A stretch of DNA of 5,374 nt from assembly GCA_018262385.1 (NCBI GenBank), contig JAGSPQ010000319.1, positions 1-5,374 of the forward strand, in the 5' to 3' direction. The notes beneath the pieces are model-generated. The model was not told the DNA's origin. It worked only from the letters and a program-made list of their open reading frames with translations, and ran no database searches. This document shows positions 1 to 5,259 of the stretch, piece by piece. Source of the stretch: Myxococcaceae bacterium. Lineage in GTDB: Bacteria; Myxococcota; Myxococcia; Myxococcales; Myxococcaceae. Position 1 is the stretch's first letter. The number at the start of each line of letters is the position of its first letter. The position numbers were made by a program, and so were the translations under genes.

Positions 1-766
1 GCCGAAGCCGAAGCCGGTGCCGGACTCGGCGGTCTCTTCGCCCTCGCTCTCCGGCGTCTCTTCCCCCTCGCTGACGGGGGTGCAGAGCCAGTTCAGCCCC
101 CAGACGCGGATCAAGCTCGGCGCCCTCGCGGTGGTGCTGATCGGCGCGGTCTGGTGGGGCGTGAGCAAGGCCAACGCGCCGCTCACTCCTCCCCGCCCGG
201 TCGATCGGACGCCGGTGGCGGCGGTCACCCCGCCGGTGGTGCCGGTCGCTCCGGTGGTGGCGGCGGTGGTCGACGCCGGCGAGCCCGAGGTCATCGACGC
301 TGGGGCCCCTGGCGCGGTGGCGGCCACCCCGGTAATCGCCCCCGCCCCTGCGGCGCCCGTCGACGCGATGGCGAAGATCGACGTCGACCCCAACGTGGAG
401 CTCACCCTCGACGGGAAGGCGGTCGGCCGCACCCCCTGGGCTGGACGGCTGGCCCCCGGCCGGAGGGTGTTCCTGCTGGTGAACAAGGAGCTGGGGATCC
501 GGGTCTACCGCATCGTCAACGTCTCGGCGGGCGAGCAGATCGACGAGAACTACAAGCTCAAGCAGGGGTTCGTGACGCTCAGCGCTCCCGAGGGCGCGCA
601 GGTGTTCATCAACGAGCGGCGCATCGGTTCGGCGCCGATTCGCGGCGAGATCCCGGTCTACGAGGGCGCGAACAAGATCAGCGTCACCGTCGGCAAGGCG
701 CGCTGGAACGAGGCGTTCAACCTCGCCGGCGGGCAGCGGATCAACTTCAACGTCGAGATGCAGTAG
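1..766 (+). CDS. PEGA-domain membrane protein, probably the C-terminus of a Ser/Thr protein kinase (5' partial)
   Basis: The reading frame is open through the left edge (Pro-Lys-Pro-Lys-Pro codons precede the first GTG at 17), so the true start is outside the window. Numbering from that GTG, the visible part has a Ser/Pro-rich stretch with a duplicated octapeptide (residues 7-22), one membrane segment (about 32-50, hydrophobic, ending WWGVS), a Pro/Ala/Val-rich linker (about 53-115), and two PEGA-like beta modules (about 117-182 and 183-249). The first has the typical LDGKAVGRTPW turn; the second literally contains PEGA followed by a strand-turn. PEGA modules are extracytoplasmic surface-binding domains, and the order Pro-rich juxtamembrane region, one membrane helix, linker, PEGA repeats is common after the catalytic domain of myxobacterial Hanks-type kinases. 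The kinase domain itself is not visible, so that assignment is inference; a non-kinase PEGA protein is the alternative. It ends at TAG 764-766, 3 bp from the end of the convergent gene. Confidence 0.8.
   Translation, partial: PKPKPVPDSAVSSPSLSGVSSPSLTGVQSQFSPQTRIKLGALAVVLIGAVWWGVSKANAPLTPPRPVDRTPVAAVTPPVVPVAPVVAAVVDAGEPEVIDAGAPGAVAATPVIAPAPAAPVDAMAKIDVDPNVELTLDGKAVGRTPWAGRLAPGRRVFLLVNKELGIRVYRIVNVSAGEQIDENYKLKQGFVTLSAPEGAQVFINERRIGSAPIRGEIPVYEGANKISVTVGKARWNEAFNLAGGQRINFNVEMQ
35..82 (+). repeat. In-frame 24-bp tandem duplication in the juxtamembrane region
   Basis: Two adjacent 24-bp units (35-58 and 59-82) match at 18 of 24 positions and encode SSPSLSGV then SSPSLTGV. Most differences are at third codon positions, so the peptide repeat is better conserved than the DNA; only Ser/Thr differs. 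It lies just before the membrane segment. The Ser/Thr-Pro content makes it a plausible phosphorylation or flexible-tether segment, but that is inference. Confidence 0.6.
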
Positions 767-769
767 CGC

Positions 770-1954
770 TCAGGTCCGGGCGGCCTTGCTCCTGGCGATC
801 ATCGCCTCGTAGCTGCGCGCCACGCTCTGCGAGAGGATCAGCAGCTCGCCGATGTCCGGGGGAGTCAGCTCATCGGCGCCCTGGTCGACGTAGAGCAGGT
901 GCACCGGCTTGCCCCGCACCAGCAGCGGCATCATCACCGCGGTGGTGGGGAACCCGCCGCCCAGCAGCTTGTAGAAGACCGCCGTGCCCGGCCCGCGCTT
1001 CATCGGCCCGACGTAGTGAGATCGGGAGTCGCGCACCAGGCGGAACGAGTTGGCCTCCTTGAGCGACACCCCGATCCGCCGCACCGCCTTCTCCCGCACC
1101 CCCTGCCCGGCGCCGTGCCAGCCGGTGAGGATCTCGCCGTGCACCGACAGCAGCAGCGCGCGGCGGAACTTGCTCACCGCGAAGCGCAGGATGGTGCGGG
1201 CGACGTCCTCGCGATCCACGCTCTTCGACAGCAGCGCCTGGGCTTCGGCGAAGGTGAGCGGCACCAGCGGCGGCTCGGAGCTCGCCACCAGCGAGACCTT
1301 GCCGATCGGCTCGATGATCCGCGGGCGCGGCCCCGACAGCGACGGCTCGTCGAGGATCTCGACCCCCTCGATCGTCTCTTCCTCCTCCTCGTCCGCGCTG
1401 GCGGCCTTGGCGTAGAGCTGGGCGAAGTCGTCCTCGTTGATCAGATCCTTCACTTCGCCCGGCGAGGGCTCGCCCGGCTGCTTGCCGCGCAGCGACGGGC
1501 GCAGGGTGTTCATGTCCACCGGGCGCAGCGGGCGAAACGCCTTGAAGTGCTTGCGCAGCAGCTGGTTCATCCGGAACTCCGGCACCACCACCGGGACCAC
1601 CCGCTTGCCGGCCTTGAAGCCGAGGGCGTCGATCGCCTCCAGCTTCGTGGGGTCGATCAGCGCGACGGTGAGGCGGGTGGGGTCGACCCGCATCGGAACC
1701 AGATCGTTGTCGTCGAGGAAGTTCGCCTCGGCCAGCGCCAGCGCCAGCGGATCGGGCACCATCTCGCCCGAGGCGAACGCGATGCCGAACTTCTTGCCCA
1801 GCACCCGGGCGAGGTCCTTCTCTTTGAGGAACCCGAGCTCGATCAGGTTGGTGCCCAGGCGCCCGCCGTGGATCACCTGCGCCTCGAGCGCCTCCTCGAG
1901 CTGGGCTGCCTCAATCAGCCGCTCCTCGAGCAGCATTTCTCCCAGTCGCGGCAC
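770..1954 (-). CDS. MshEN (GspE/PilB N-terminal) protein without ATPase domain, GAF-like C-terminus; putative c-di-GMP receptor
   Basis: A 394-aa protein. Residues 3-26 and 32-55 form two 24-residue motifs of the MshEN type (RLG, two hydrophobics, two hydrophobics, L, L, final Q) separated by the canonical 5-residue spacer VIHGG; the rest of the GspE/PilB N-terminal fold runs to about 138. MshEN domains bind cyclic di-GMP in MshE-type pilus and type II secretion ATPases. Deviations here: Arg12 replaces the Gly of motif 1, and Lys55 replaces the last Gln of motif 2. No Walker A or B follows, so this is not an assembly ATPase. A charged linker (about 139-235) includes five consecutive Glu near residue 188. 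Residues about 236-390 resemble a GAF-like sensor fold (helix, then LLLSVHGEILTGWHG, later hydrophobic strands); that call is tentative. The start is a GTG: the next upstream in-frame codon block reaches a TAA, and the next Met would delete the first RLG. No strong Shine-Dalgarno is seen. It follows the VOC gene by 14 bp, so the two are probably cotranscribed. Confidence 0.85.
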   Translation of the reverse strand: MPRLGEMLLEERLIEAAQLEEALEAQVIHGGRLGTNLIELGFLKEKDLARVLGKKFGIAFASGEMVPDPLALALAEANFLDDNDLVPMRVDPTRLTVALIDPTKLEAIDALGFKAGKRVVPVVVPEFRMNQLLRKHFKAFRPLRPVDMNTLRPSLRGKQPGEPSPGEVKDLINEDDFAQLYAKAASADEEEEETIEGVEILDEPSLSGPRPRIIEPIGKVSLVASSEPPLVPLTFAEAQALLSKSVDREDVARTILRFAVSKFRRALLLSVHGEILTGWHGAGQGVREKAVRRIGVSLKEANSFRLVRDSRSHYVGPMKRGPGTAVFYKLLGGGFPTTAVMMPLLVRGKPVHLLYVDQGADELTPPDIGELLILSQSVARSYEAMIARSKAART

Positions 1955-1968
1955 GCGGTTCGTTTATG

Positions 1969-2349
1969 TCACAGCGGATCATGCGGGTGGTGGCTGAACG
2001 CCACGTGGTTGCCCGCCGGGTCGGCGACGTAGATCGTCCACCGGGTCTGCTTCTCGACTTCGATCCCCTGCTGCTTCAGAGCGGCCAGCAGCCCGGCGCG
2101 ATCGGCGGCGTGGATCCTGAGCGCGAACATCGCCGGGCCGAAGTCGTCTCCGTCTTCCACCGCGAGGAAGCCGGCCGTGGGGTCGCCCGAGCGGGCGAGC
2201 GACAGCCAGACGCTGCGCAGGCCTCCGCCGGGGTGAAGGTTCCGGGCCAGCTCCGGCAGGCCGAGCACGTCGCGGTAGAACGCGGCGACCTTCTCGACGC
2301 CTGCCGCGCGCGCGTGCACTGCCAGGTGGTGGATGCCCAGAAGATGCAT
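1969..2349 (-). CDS. VOC superfamily (glyoxalase/bleomycin-resistance fold) protein, metal site apparently incomplete
   Basis: A 126-aa, single-domain protein of usual length for a one-polypeptide VOC subunit, which normally dimerises. Landmarks in order: GIHHLAV first strand (His8 in the first metal-ligand position), FYRDVLGLPEL helix and turn (24-34), FALRIHAAD strand (75-83), LLAALKQQGIEVE helix (87-99), and TIYVADPAGN (105-114), the classic strand and DPxGN turn. The usual metal ligands His (in HxAF-type strands) and Glu (after DPxGNxxE) are replaced by Met74 and Ala117, so it likely lacks a glyoxalase-type metal centre and may bind a small molecule or act as an immunity or resistance-type binder. 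Substrate is unknown. It starts at ATG 2347-2349 without a strong ribosome-binding site, and it heads a probable operon with the MshEN gene 14 bp downstream. Its start lies 35 bp from the preferred start of the divergent response regulator. Confidence 0.85.
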   Translation of the reverse strand: MHLLGIHHLAVHARAAGVEKVAAFYRDVLGLPELARNLHPGGGLRSVWLSLARSGDPTAGFLAVEDGDDFGPAMFALRIHAADRAGLLAALKQQGIEVEKQTRWTIYVADPAGNHVAFSHHPHDPL

Positions 2350-2384
2350 GGGCCCGGATGCTAATGTCCGCAGCGCGAAACGCC
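2350..2384. promoter_or_regulatory. Very short divergent intergenic region (VOC operon / response regulator)
   Basis: Only 35 bp separate the VOC start codon from the preferred response-regulator start at 2385, and 8 bp if the upstream ATG at 2358 is used. This is too small to hold two separate promoters, so at least one promoter must lie inside the opposite gene or the transcripts overlap at their 5' ends. I see no convincing -35/-10 pair or operator palindrome within it. The call is positional only. Confidence 0.35.
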
Positions 2385-3644
2385 ATGGCGACGCTGCTCA
2401 TCATCGAGGACAACTTCGAGCTGGCCACCCTGCTCAAGGCGACGGCCGAGGCGCGCGGTCACCTCGCCCATGCGGTGCACACCGGCAAAGCGGCGCTCAA
2501 GTCGGTCGAGGCCCAGAAGCCGGATCTGGCGATCTGCGATCTGCTGCTGCCCGACATCGGCGGCGGCGAGTTGCTGGGCAAGCTGCGCCAGCTCGGAGTG
2601 CCGACGGTCGCGATGAGCGGGGTGTACCGGGGCGCGAAGTTCGGCCAGCAGGCGCGCGAGCAGCACGGCGCGATCGCCTTCTTCGAGAAGCCGTTTCCCT
2701 TGAGCGACCTGCTGTTGTGCGTGGAAGCGATCTGCGGGCCGGCGCCGGCCCAGGCGGTCGAGCCGCCTGCCGAGGAGCTGACCTCCGAGGTGGTGGTGGC
2801 CGAGGACGCTCCGCCCGAGCCGGGCGATCTGCTGCCCCTCGAGGAATGGGAACGGATCTGGAGGAAGGGCGGCACCGCGCCGGCCAGGCCGGCCGAGAAG
2901 AAGAAGCTGCCCCGCACCGGCTCGCTCAAGGACACCTCGGTGCCGCGGCTGCTCAACGCCTTCTTCCAGGGCCAGCACAGCGGGGAGCTGGTCCTTCACC
3001 GGGCCCCGGCGATCAAGGTGGTCAGCTTCGAGAAGGGCCAACCGGTCTACGCGGCGAGCAACCTGGCCCACGAGCGCTTTGCCCGGTTCGTCGCGCGCAG
3101 GGGGCTGCTGCAGCCCGCCGATCTCGACGCGGTGGCGGCGCTGGCCAGAGAAGAAGGGTTGCGCACCGGGATCGCGATGGTCCGCCTGGGAGTGCTCACC
3201 GAGCCGCAGCGGATCGGGCTGCTCGAGCAGCAGATCCGCGAGATCGTCTGGTCGACCTTCGCGTGGACCGACGGGGAGTACAGCTTCACCCAGGGCAAGG
3301 CACTGCGGGCGGACCTCGCCCGGCTGGAGGTGTTCCCCGGAGAGCTGATCCTCGAGGGCTGCCTGAAGGAGCCGCTGGTCGCGCTGCGGGCCCGGATGCC
3401 GGGCGCGCGGGTCCTCTCGCCCGCCGCCGATCCGCCCTACCCGCTCGAGCGGTTTGCCTTCACCAACGAGCAGGCGCTGATCATCGCCGCCGCCGACGGA
3501 ACCAAAGCGGTGGCCGATCTGATCGCGCTCACCGATCTCTCCGAGCGCGAGGCGCTGGCGGTGGTGGTCGCGCTCGAGCAGCTCGGCTTCCTCGAGGAGC
3601 GCAAAGAGGCGCCCCGCTCCCGCCGGGTCAGCTTCGGGCTCTGA
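2385..3644 (+). CDS. Response regulator: receiver domain plus DUF4388 (PATAN-like) domain
   Basis: A 419-aa protein from the chosen ATG. Residues 1-118 are a complete receiver: acidic pair Glu8-Asp9, phosphoacceptor Asp52 (AICDLLLPD), Ser78 in the switch position (AMSG) and Lys102 (FFEKPF). A Pro/Glu-rich linker (about 119-175) leads to a DUF4388/PATAN-like domain (about 179-290), recognisable from GSLKDTSVPRLLN, FFQGQHSGELVL, the VSFEKGQPVYAASN strand-turn and the EIVWSTFAWTDGEYSF segment. The last about 110 residues contain a helical region resembling a small winged-helix fold (EQALIIAAADGTKAVADLI ... LEQLGFLEER). There is no obvious DNA-binding, GGDEF or kinase output, so it probably works by protein-protein contact. 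The start at 2385 was chosen because receivers normally begin MxxLLIIEDN; in-frame ATGs at 2358 and 2364 would add nine or seven residues. No cognate histidine kinase is in the window. The gene is divergent from the VOC-MshEN unit. Confidence 0.9.
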   Translation: MATLLIIEDNFELATLLKATAEARGHLAHAVHTGKAALKSVEAQKPDLAICDLLLPDIGGGELLGKLRQLGVPTVAMSGVYRGAKFGQQAREQHGAIAFFEKPFPLSDLLLCVEAICGPAPAQAVEPPAEELTSEVVVAEDAPPEPGDLLPLEEWERIWRKGGTAPARPAEKKKLPRTGSLKDTSVPRLLNAFFQGQHSGELVLHRAPAIKVVSFEKGQPVYAASNLAHERFARFVARRGLLQPADLDAVAALAREEGLRTGIAMVRLGVLTEPQRIGLLEQQIREIVWSTFAWTDGEYSFTQGKALRADLARLEVFPGELILEGCLKEPLVALRARMPGARVLSPAADPPYPLERFAFTNEQALIIAAADGTKAVADLIALTDLSEREALAVVVALEQLGFLEERKEAPRSRRVSFGL

Positions 3645-3752
3645 GCCCGCACAAAATCCACTGCCGGATCAAGGGGTTCACCGGGCGGATGATTAATTCG
3701 TCAGACGCGGTGGAATTCGGGAAGAGAAAGGCATACATCATCTCCAACCGAG

Positions 3753-3785
3753 CCGAATGGCTTCGGGTGCCGCCCCAAATTTTTT
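3753..3785 (+). other. Small hairpin followed by a T run in the cold-shock leader
   Basis: CCGAA (3753-3757) and TTCGG (3762-3766) form a perfect 5-bp stem with a 4-nt loop. An alternative stem pairs AGCC (3751-3754) with GGCT (3759-3762), so two mutually exclusive folds exist. A C-rich stretch and six T (3780-3785) follow. The 13-nt gap between stem and T run makes it a poor intrinsic terminator. It could be a weak terminator for the response regulator or a leader element of the cold-shock mRNA. Confidence 0.25.
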
Positions 3786-3800
3786 GTCGGCGGTTTTAAC

Positions 3801-3814
3801 GAAAGAGCAAAGAG
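3801..3814 (+). promoter_or_regulatory. Purine-rich ribosome-binding region of the cold-shock gene
   Basis: GAAAGAGCAAAGAG precedes the ATG at 3818. Neither AAAGAG copy is a strong Shine-Dalgarno: the first lies about 10 nt and the second about 3 nt upstream of the start. The duplicated purine tract supports the ATG at 3818 as the start, and it lies in unstructured A-rich sequence, unlike the GC-rich upstream regions of the other genes here. Confidence 0.4.
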
Positions 3815-3817
3815 TAA

Positions 3818-4024
3818 ATGGCTACTGGTACTGTGAAGTGGTTCAACGATGCGAAGGGCTTTGGTTTCATCTCGCAGGAAGGTGGCGGCGAAGACGTGTT
3901 CTGCCACCACACCGCGATTCAGGCGGACGGATTCCGCACCCTGGCCGAAGGCCAGAAGGTGGAGTTCGACGTCAACAAGGGCCCGAAGGGCCTCCAGGCG
4001 GCGAACGTCCGTCCGGTGAGCTGA
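3818..4024 (+). CDS. CspA-family cold-shock protein
   Basis: A 68-aa single cold-shock domain of standard length for CspA-family RNA chaperones, which bind single-stranded RNA/DNA in the cytoplasm and melt mRNA secondary structure. The GTVKWFN first strand (4-10) and RNP1 KGFGFI (13-18) are intact, and the [14 protein letters not shown] block (38-50) and [12 protein letters not shown]-terminus (54-64) match the family closely. RNP2 is VFCHH (27-31) rather than the usual VFVHF, so Cys29 and His31 replace Val and an aromatic. Only GC-rich synonymous codons are favoured less strongly than in neighbouring genes. It probably has its own promoter in the 173-bp region upstream and ends at a strong hairpin terminator about 25 bp after the stop. 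It is convergent with the desaturase. Because bacteria usually carry several paralogues, I give no numbered gene symbol, and it may be constitutive rather than cold-induced. Confidence 0.96.
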   Translation: MATGTVKWFNDAKGFGFISQEGGGEDVFCHHTAIQADGFRTLAEGQKVEFDVNKGPKGLQAANVRPVS

Positions 4025-4049
4025 AGTCTAACCACTTCTCTCCGTAAAG

Positions 4050-4087
4050 CGGCTCGCTCCTCTTCAAAGGAGCGGGCCGTTTCCTTT
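4050..4087. terminator. Intrinsic terminator between convergent genes, probably bidirectional
   Basis: Left arm CGGCTCGCTCCT (4050-4061) pairs with AGGAGCGGGCCG (4068-4079) through 12 positions, one of which is a G-U wobble (T54/G75 of the 4000s), with a 6-nt loop CTTCAA. A T-rich tail (TTTCCTTT, 4080-4087) follows on the + strand, fitting termination of the cold-shock gene. On the - strand the stem is followed by only three T, so termination of the desaturase transcript there would be weaker. Confidence 0.88.
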
Positions 4088-4116
4088 GGTGCAGCACCGA
4101 TCCGCCGAAGCGCGGG

Positions 4117-5199
4117 TCAGGCCAGCGAAGGCGCCTGACCCATCTGGCGCATCCACCGGGCGTGCGAGACGACCGCGCCGGGGGTGGTGTTGATCTTGTA
4201 GGAAATCCCCTGCTCGGCGCACAGCTGCTGCACGATCGGGGCGATCTCCGGCAGCCGGTACGAGCAGACCTTGGGGAAGAGGTGGTGCTCGATCTGGTAG
4301 TTGAGGCCGCCGACGTACCAGGTGACCAGCGGGTTCCCCAGACCGAAGTTGGCCGAGGTCACCACCTGGTGCACCGCCCACTCCATCTTCGGGTCCGAGC
4401 CCAGGTCGAGCTTGGGGAACGCCGCCCCTTCGACGCAGTGGGCGAGCTGGAAGGTCACTGCCAGGGTCAGGCTCAACGTCGCCGACCACAGCAGGTAGTT
4501 GAGCAGCACCTGCCACCACGGCAGGACCATCAGCGGGATGGCGAAGGCCCAGCCGTAGAAGGTGATCTTGCCGGCGAAGAACGCGGCCAGCTTCCAGCCG
4601 GTGGGCCGGGGGAAGTGCTGAGCGCCGATCTTCCCCTTCGCGAGGTTGATGAAGTCGTCGATGAAGTGCCACTTGATCGCGAGCAGCGAATACAGCGGCC
4701 AGATGTAGAGGTGCTGGAAGCGGTGGCCGGCGCGCAGCTGCTGCTCGGGCGACATGCGGGCGAGCGGGCGAATGTCGATGTCCACGTCCAGCCCGGTGAT
4801 GTTCGGGTTGCTGTGGTGAAAGACGTTGTGCTTCCAGTGCCAGATGTACGAGCTGCCGCCGAGCAGATCGAGGGTGTGGGCCATCACCACGTTGATCCAT
4901 TTGTGCTTCGAGTATCCGCCGTGGTTGCCGTCGTGCTGGATGCTGAAGCCGATGCCGGCCATCGCCAGCCCGAGCGAGATGCAGGCCAGCGCCGACTGCC
5001 ACCAGTTCGCGGCGACGAAGACCAGCAGCACCCAGGAAGCGGCGAACCAGCCGAGGATCACCGCCGTCTTGAGGAACATCCCCGGCGGGGTCTGGTTGGT
5101 CGGGCGGCCCGAGGCGAGGAAGTACGCATCGACGCGCTTGCGAAGCTCGTTGAAGAACGTCCCGTGGGGCAAGTAGCGCGAGGTCGAGTTTGTCGCCAT
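4117..5199 (-). CDS. Membrane fatty-acid desaturase (acyl-CoA/acyl-lipid, Delta6-FADS-like)
   Basis: A 360-aa integral membrane di-iron desaturase that would insert a double bond into a fatty acyl chain using O2 and reduced electron carrier. The three histidine boxes are intact: HDGNH (89-93), HNVFHH (124-129) and QIEHH (302-306), plus QLAHCVEG (251-258), which often supplies an extra ligand. Hydrophobic membrane stretches are at about 43-65, 68-88, 165-180, 205-228 and 232-252. The QxxHH third box and the HWKHNVFHH layout resemble the bacterial linoleoyl-CoA/front-end-like family rather than simple Delta9 enzymes; regiospecificity cannot be read from sequence. No cytochrome b5 domain (no HPGG) is fused, so electrons must come from a separate ferredoxin or reductase. 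The ATG at 5197-5199 gives an N-terminus of usual length; the upstream Shine-Dalgarno is weak. Downstream it faces the cold-shock gene across a shared terminator. A role in membrane fluidity at low temperature is plausible. Confidence 0.94.
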   Translation of the reverse strand: MATNSTSRYLPHGTFFNELRKRVDAYFLASGRPTNQTPPGMFLKTAVILGWFAASWVLLVFVAANWWQSALACISLGLAMAGIGFSIQHDGNHGGYSKHKWINVVMAHTLDLLGGSSYIWHWKHNVFHHSNPNITGLDVDIDIRPLARMSPEQQLRAGHRFQHLYIWPLYSLLAIKWHFIDDFINLAKGKIGAQHFPRPTGWKLAAFFAGKITFYGWAFAIPLMVLPWWQVLLNYLLWSATLSLTLAVTFQLAHCVEGAAFPKLDLGSDPKMEWAVHQVVTSANFGLGNPLVTWYVGGLNYQIEHHLFPKVCSYRLPEIAPIVQQLCAEQGISYKINTTPGAVVSHARWMRQMGQAPSLA

Positions 5200-5259
5200 C
5201 TGGTTGAAATCCGTGTACCCCAGAAGCAGGGGGAAGCCGAGGCAAGTCGCCCGCGGCTG
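5200..5259 (-). promoter_or_regulatory. Upstream region of the desaturase gene
   Basis: Sixty bases separate the stop of the upstream same-strand gene from the desaturase ATG. TTGCCT and TACACG on the - strand vaguely resemble -35 and -10 boxes, but the spacing is about 22 bp, too long for a standard promoter. The region also holds the hairpin at 5236-5257. Whether the desaturase has its own promoter or is read from upstream is not decided. Confidence 0.25.
5236..5257 (-). terminator. Possible hairpin terminator or attenuator after the partial upstream gene
   Basis: On the - strand, GCCG and CGGC form the outer stem, followed by a one-base bulge, a G-U pair and three G-C pairs closing a 5-nt loop (GACTT). 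It starts 2 nt after the TAA of the upstream gene, the usual place for a terminator. Only two T follow, then a C run, so it is not a canonical intrinsic terminator; mRNA end-stabilising or partial attenuation are alternatives. Confidence 0.35.

Larger units (their letters stand above)
3645..3817 (+). promoter_or_regulatory. AT-richer promoter/leader region of the cold-shock gene
   Basis: These 173 bp between the response-regulator stop and the cold-shock start hold no credible gene and are visibly less GC-rich than the flanking coding DNA (GATTAATTCG at 3691-3700, a T run at 3780-3785). The position fits the promoter and long 5' leader typical of cold-shock genes, whose leaders often fold into temperature-dependent structures. 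An AT-richer patch around 3730-3740 could hold a -10 element, but I cannot pair it with a good -35, so no hexamers are assigned. A cold-shock-box sequence is not recognisable. Confidence 0.4.

Noticed and set aside
1..34. GCCGAA/GCCGGT short repeats at the left edge, considered as a DNA repeat array
   Set aside because: They simply encode the alternating Pro-Lys codons of the juxtamembrane linker and are too few to call an array.
794..806. Palindrome GGCGAT-C-ATCGCC near the end of the MshEN gene, considered as operator or terminator
   Set aside because: It lies inside the coding region with a one-base centre, too short to form a hairpin loop without losing pairs, and no T run follows; chance in GC-rich DNA is likely.
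154..1062. + strand 302-codon frame starting inside the PEGA gene
   Set aside because: Arg/Gly-rich translation running across the convergent gene boundary; no domain and incompatible with the PEGA reading frame.
899..2032. Long + strand open frame of 377 codons opposite the MshEN gene
   Set aside because: Its composition (His, Arg, Gln, Leu runs) is that of an antisense shadow of a GC-rich gene; the - strand frame has recognisable MshEN motifs and matching codon bias.
2333..3799. Long + strand open frame of 488 codons overlapping the response regulator
   Set aside because: Arg/Ala/Gly/Pro-rich low-complexity translation with no motif; the other + frame carries all receiver signature residues.
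3757..4047. + strand 96-codon frame overlapping the cold-shock gene
   Set aside because: It is out of frame with the well-conserved cold-shock domain and shows no similarity to anything recognisable.
4064..5245. Second - strand frame of 393 codons over the desaturase
   Set aside because: Out-of-frame shadow rich in Arg, Pro and Ala; the histidine boxes and membrane segments are only in the 360-aa frame.
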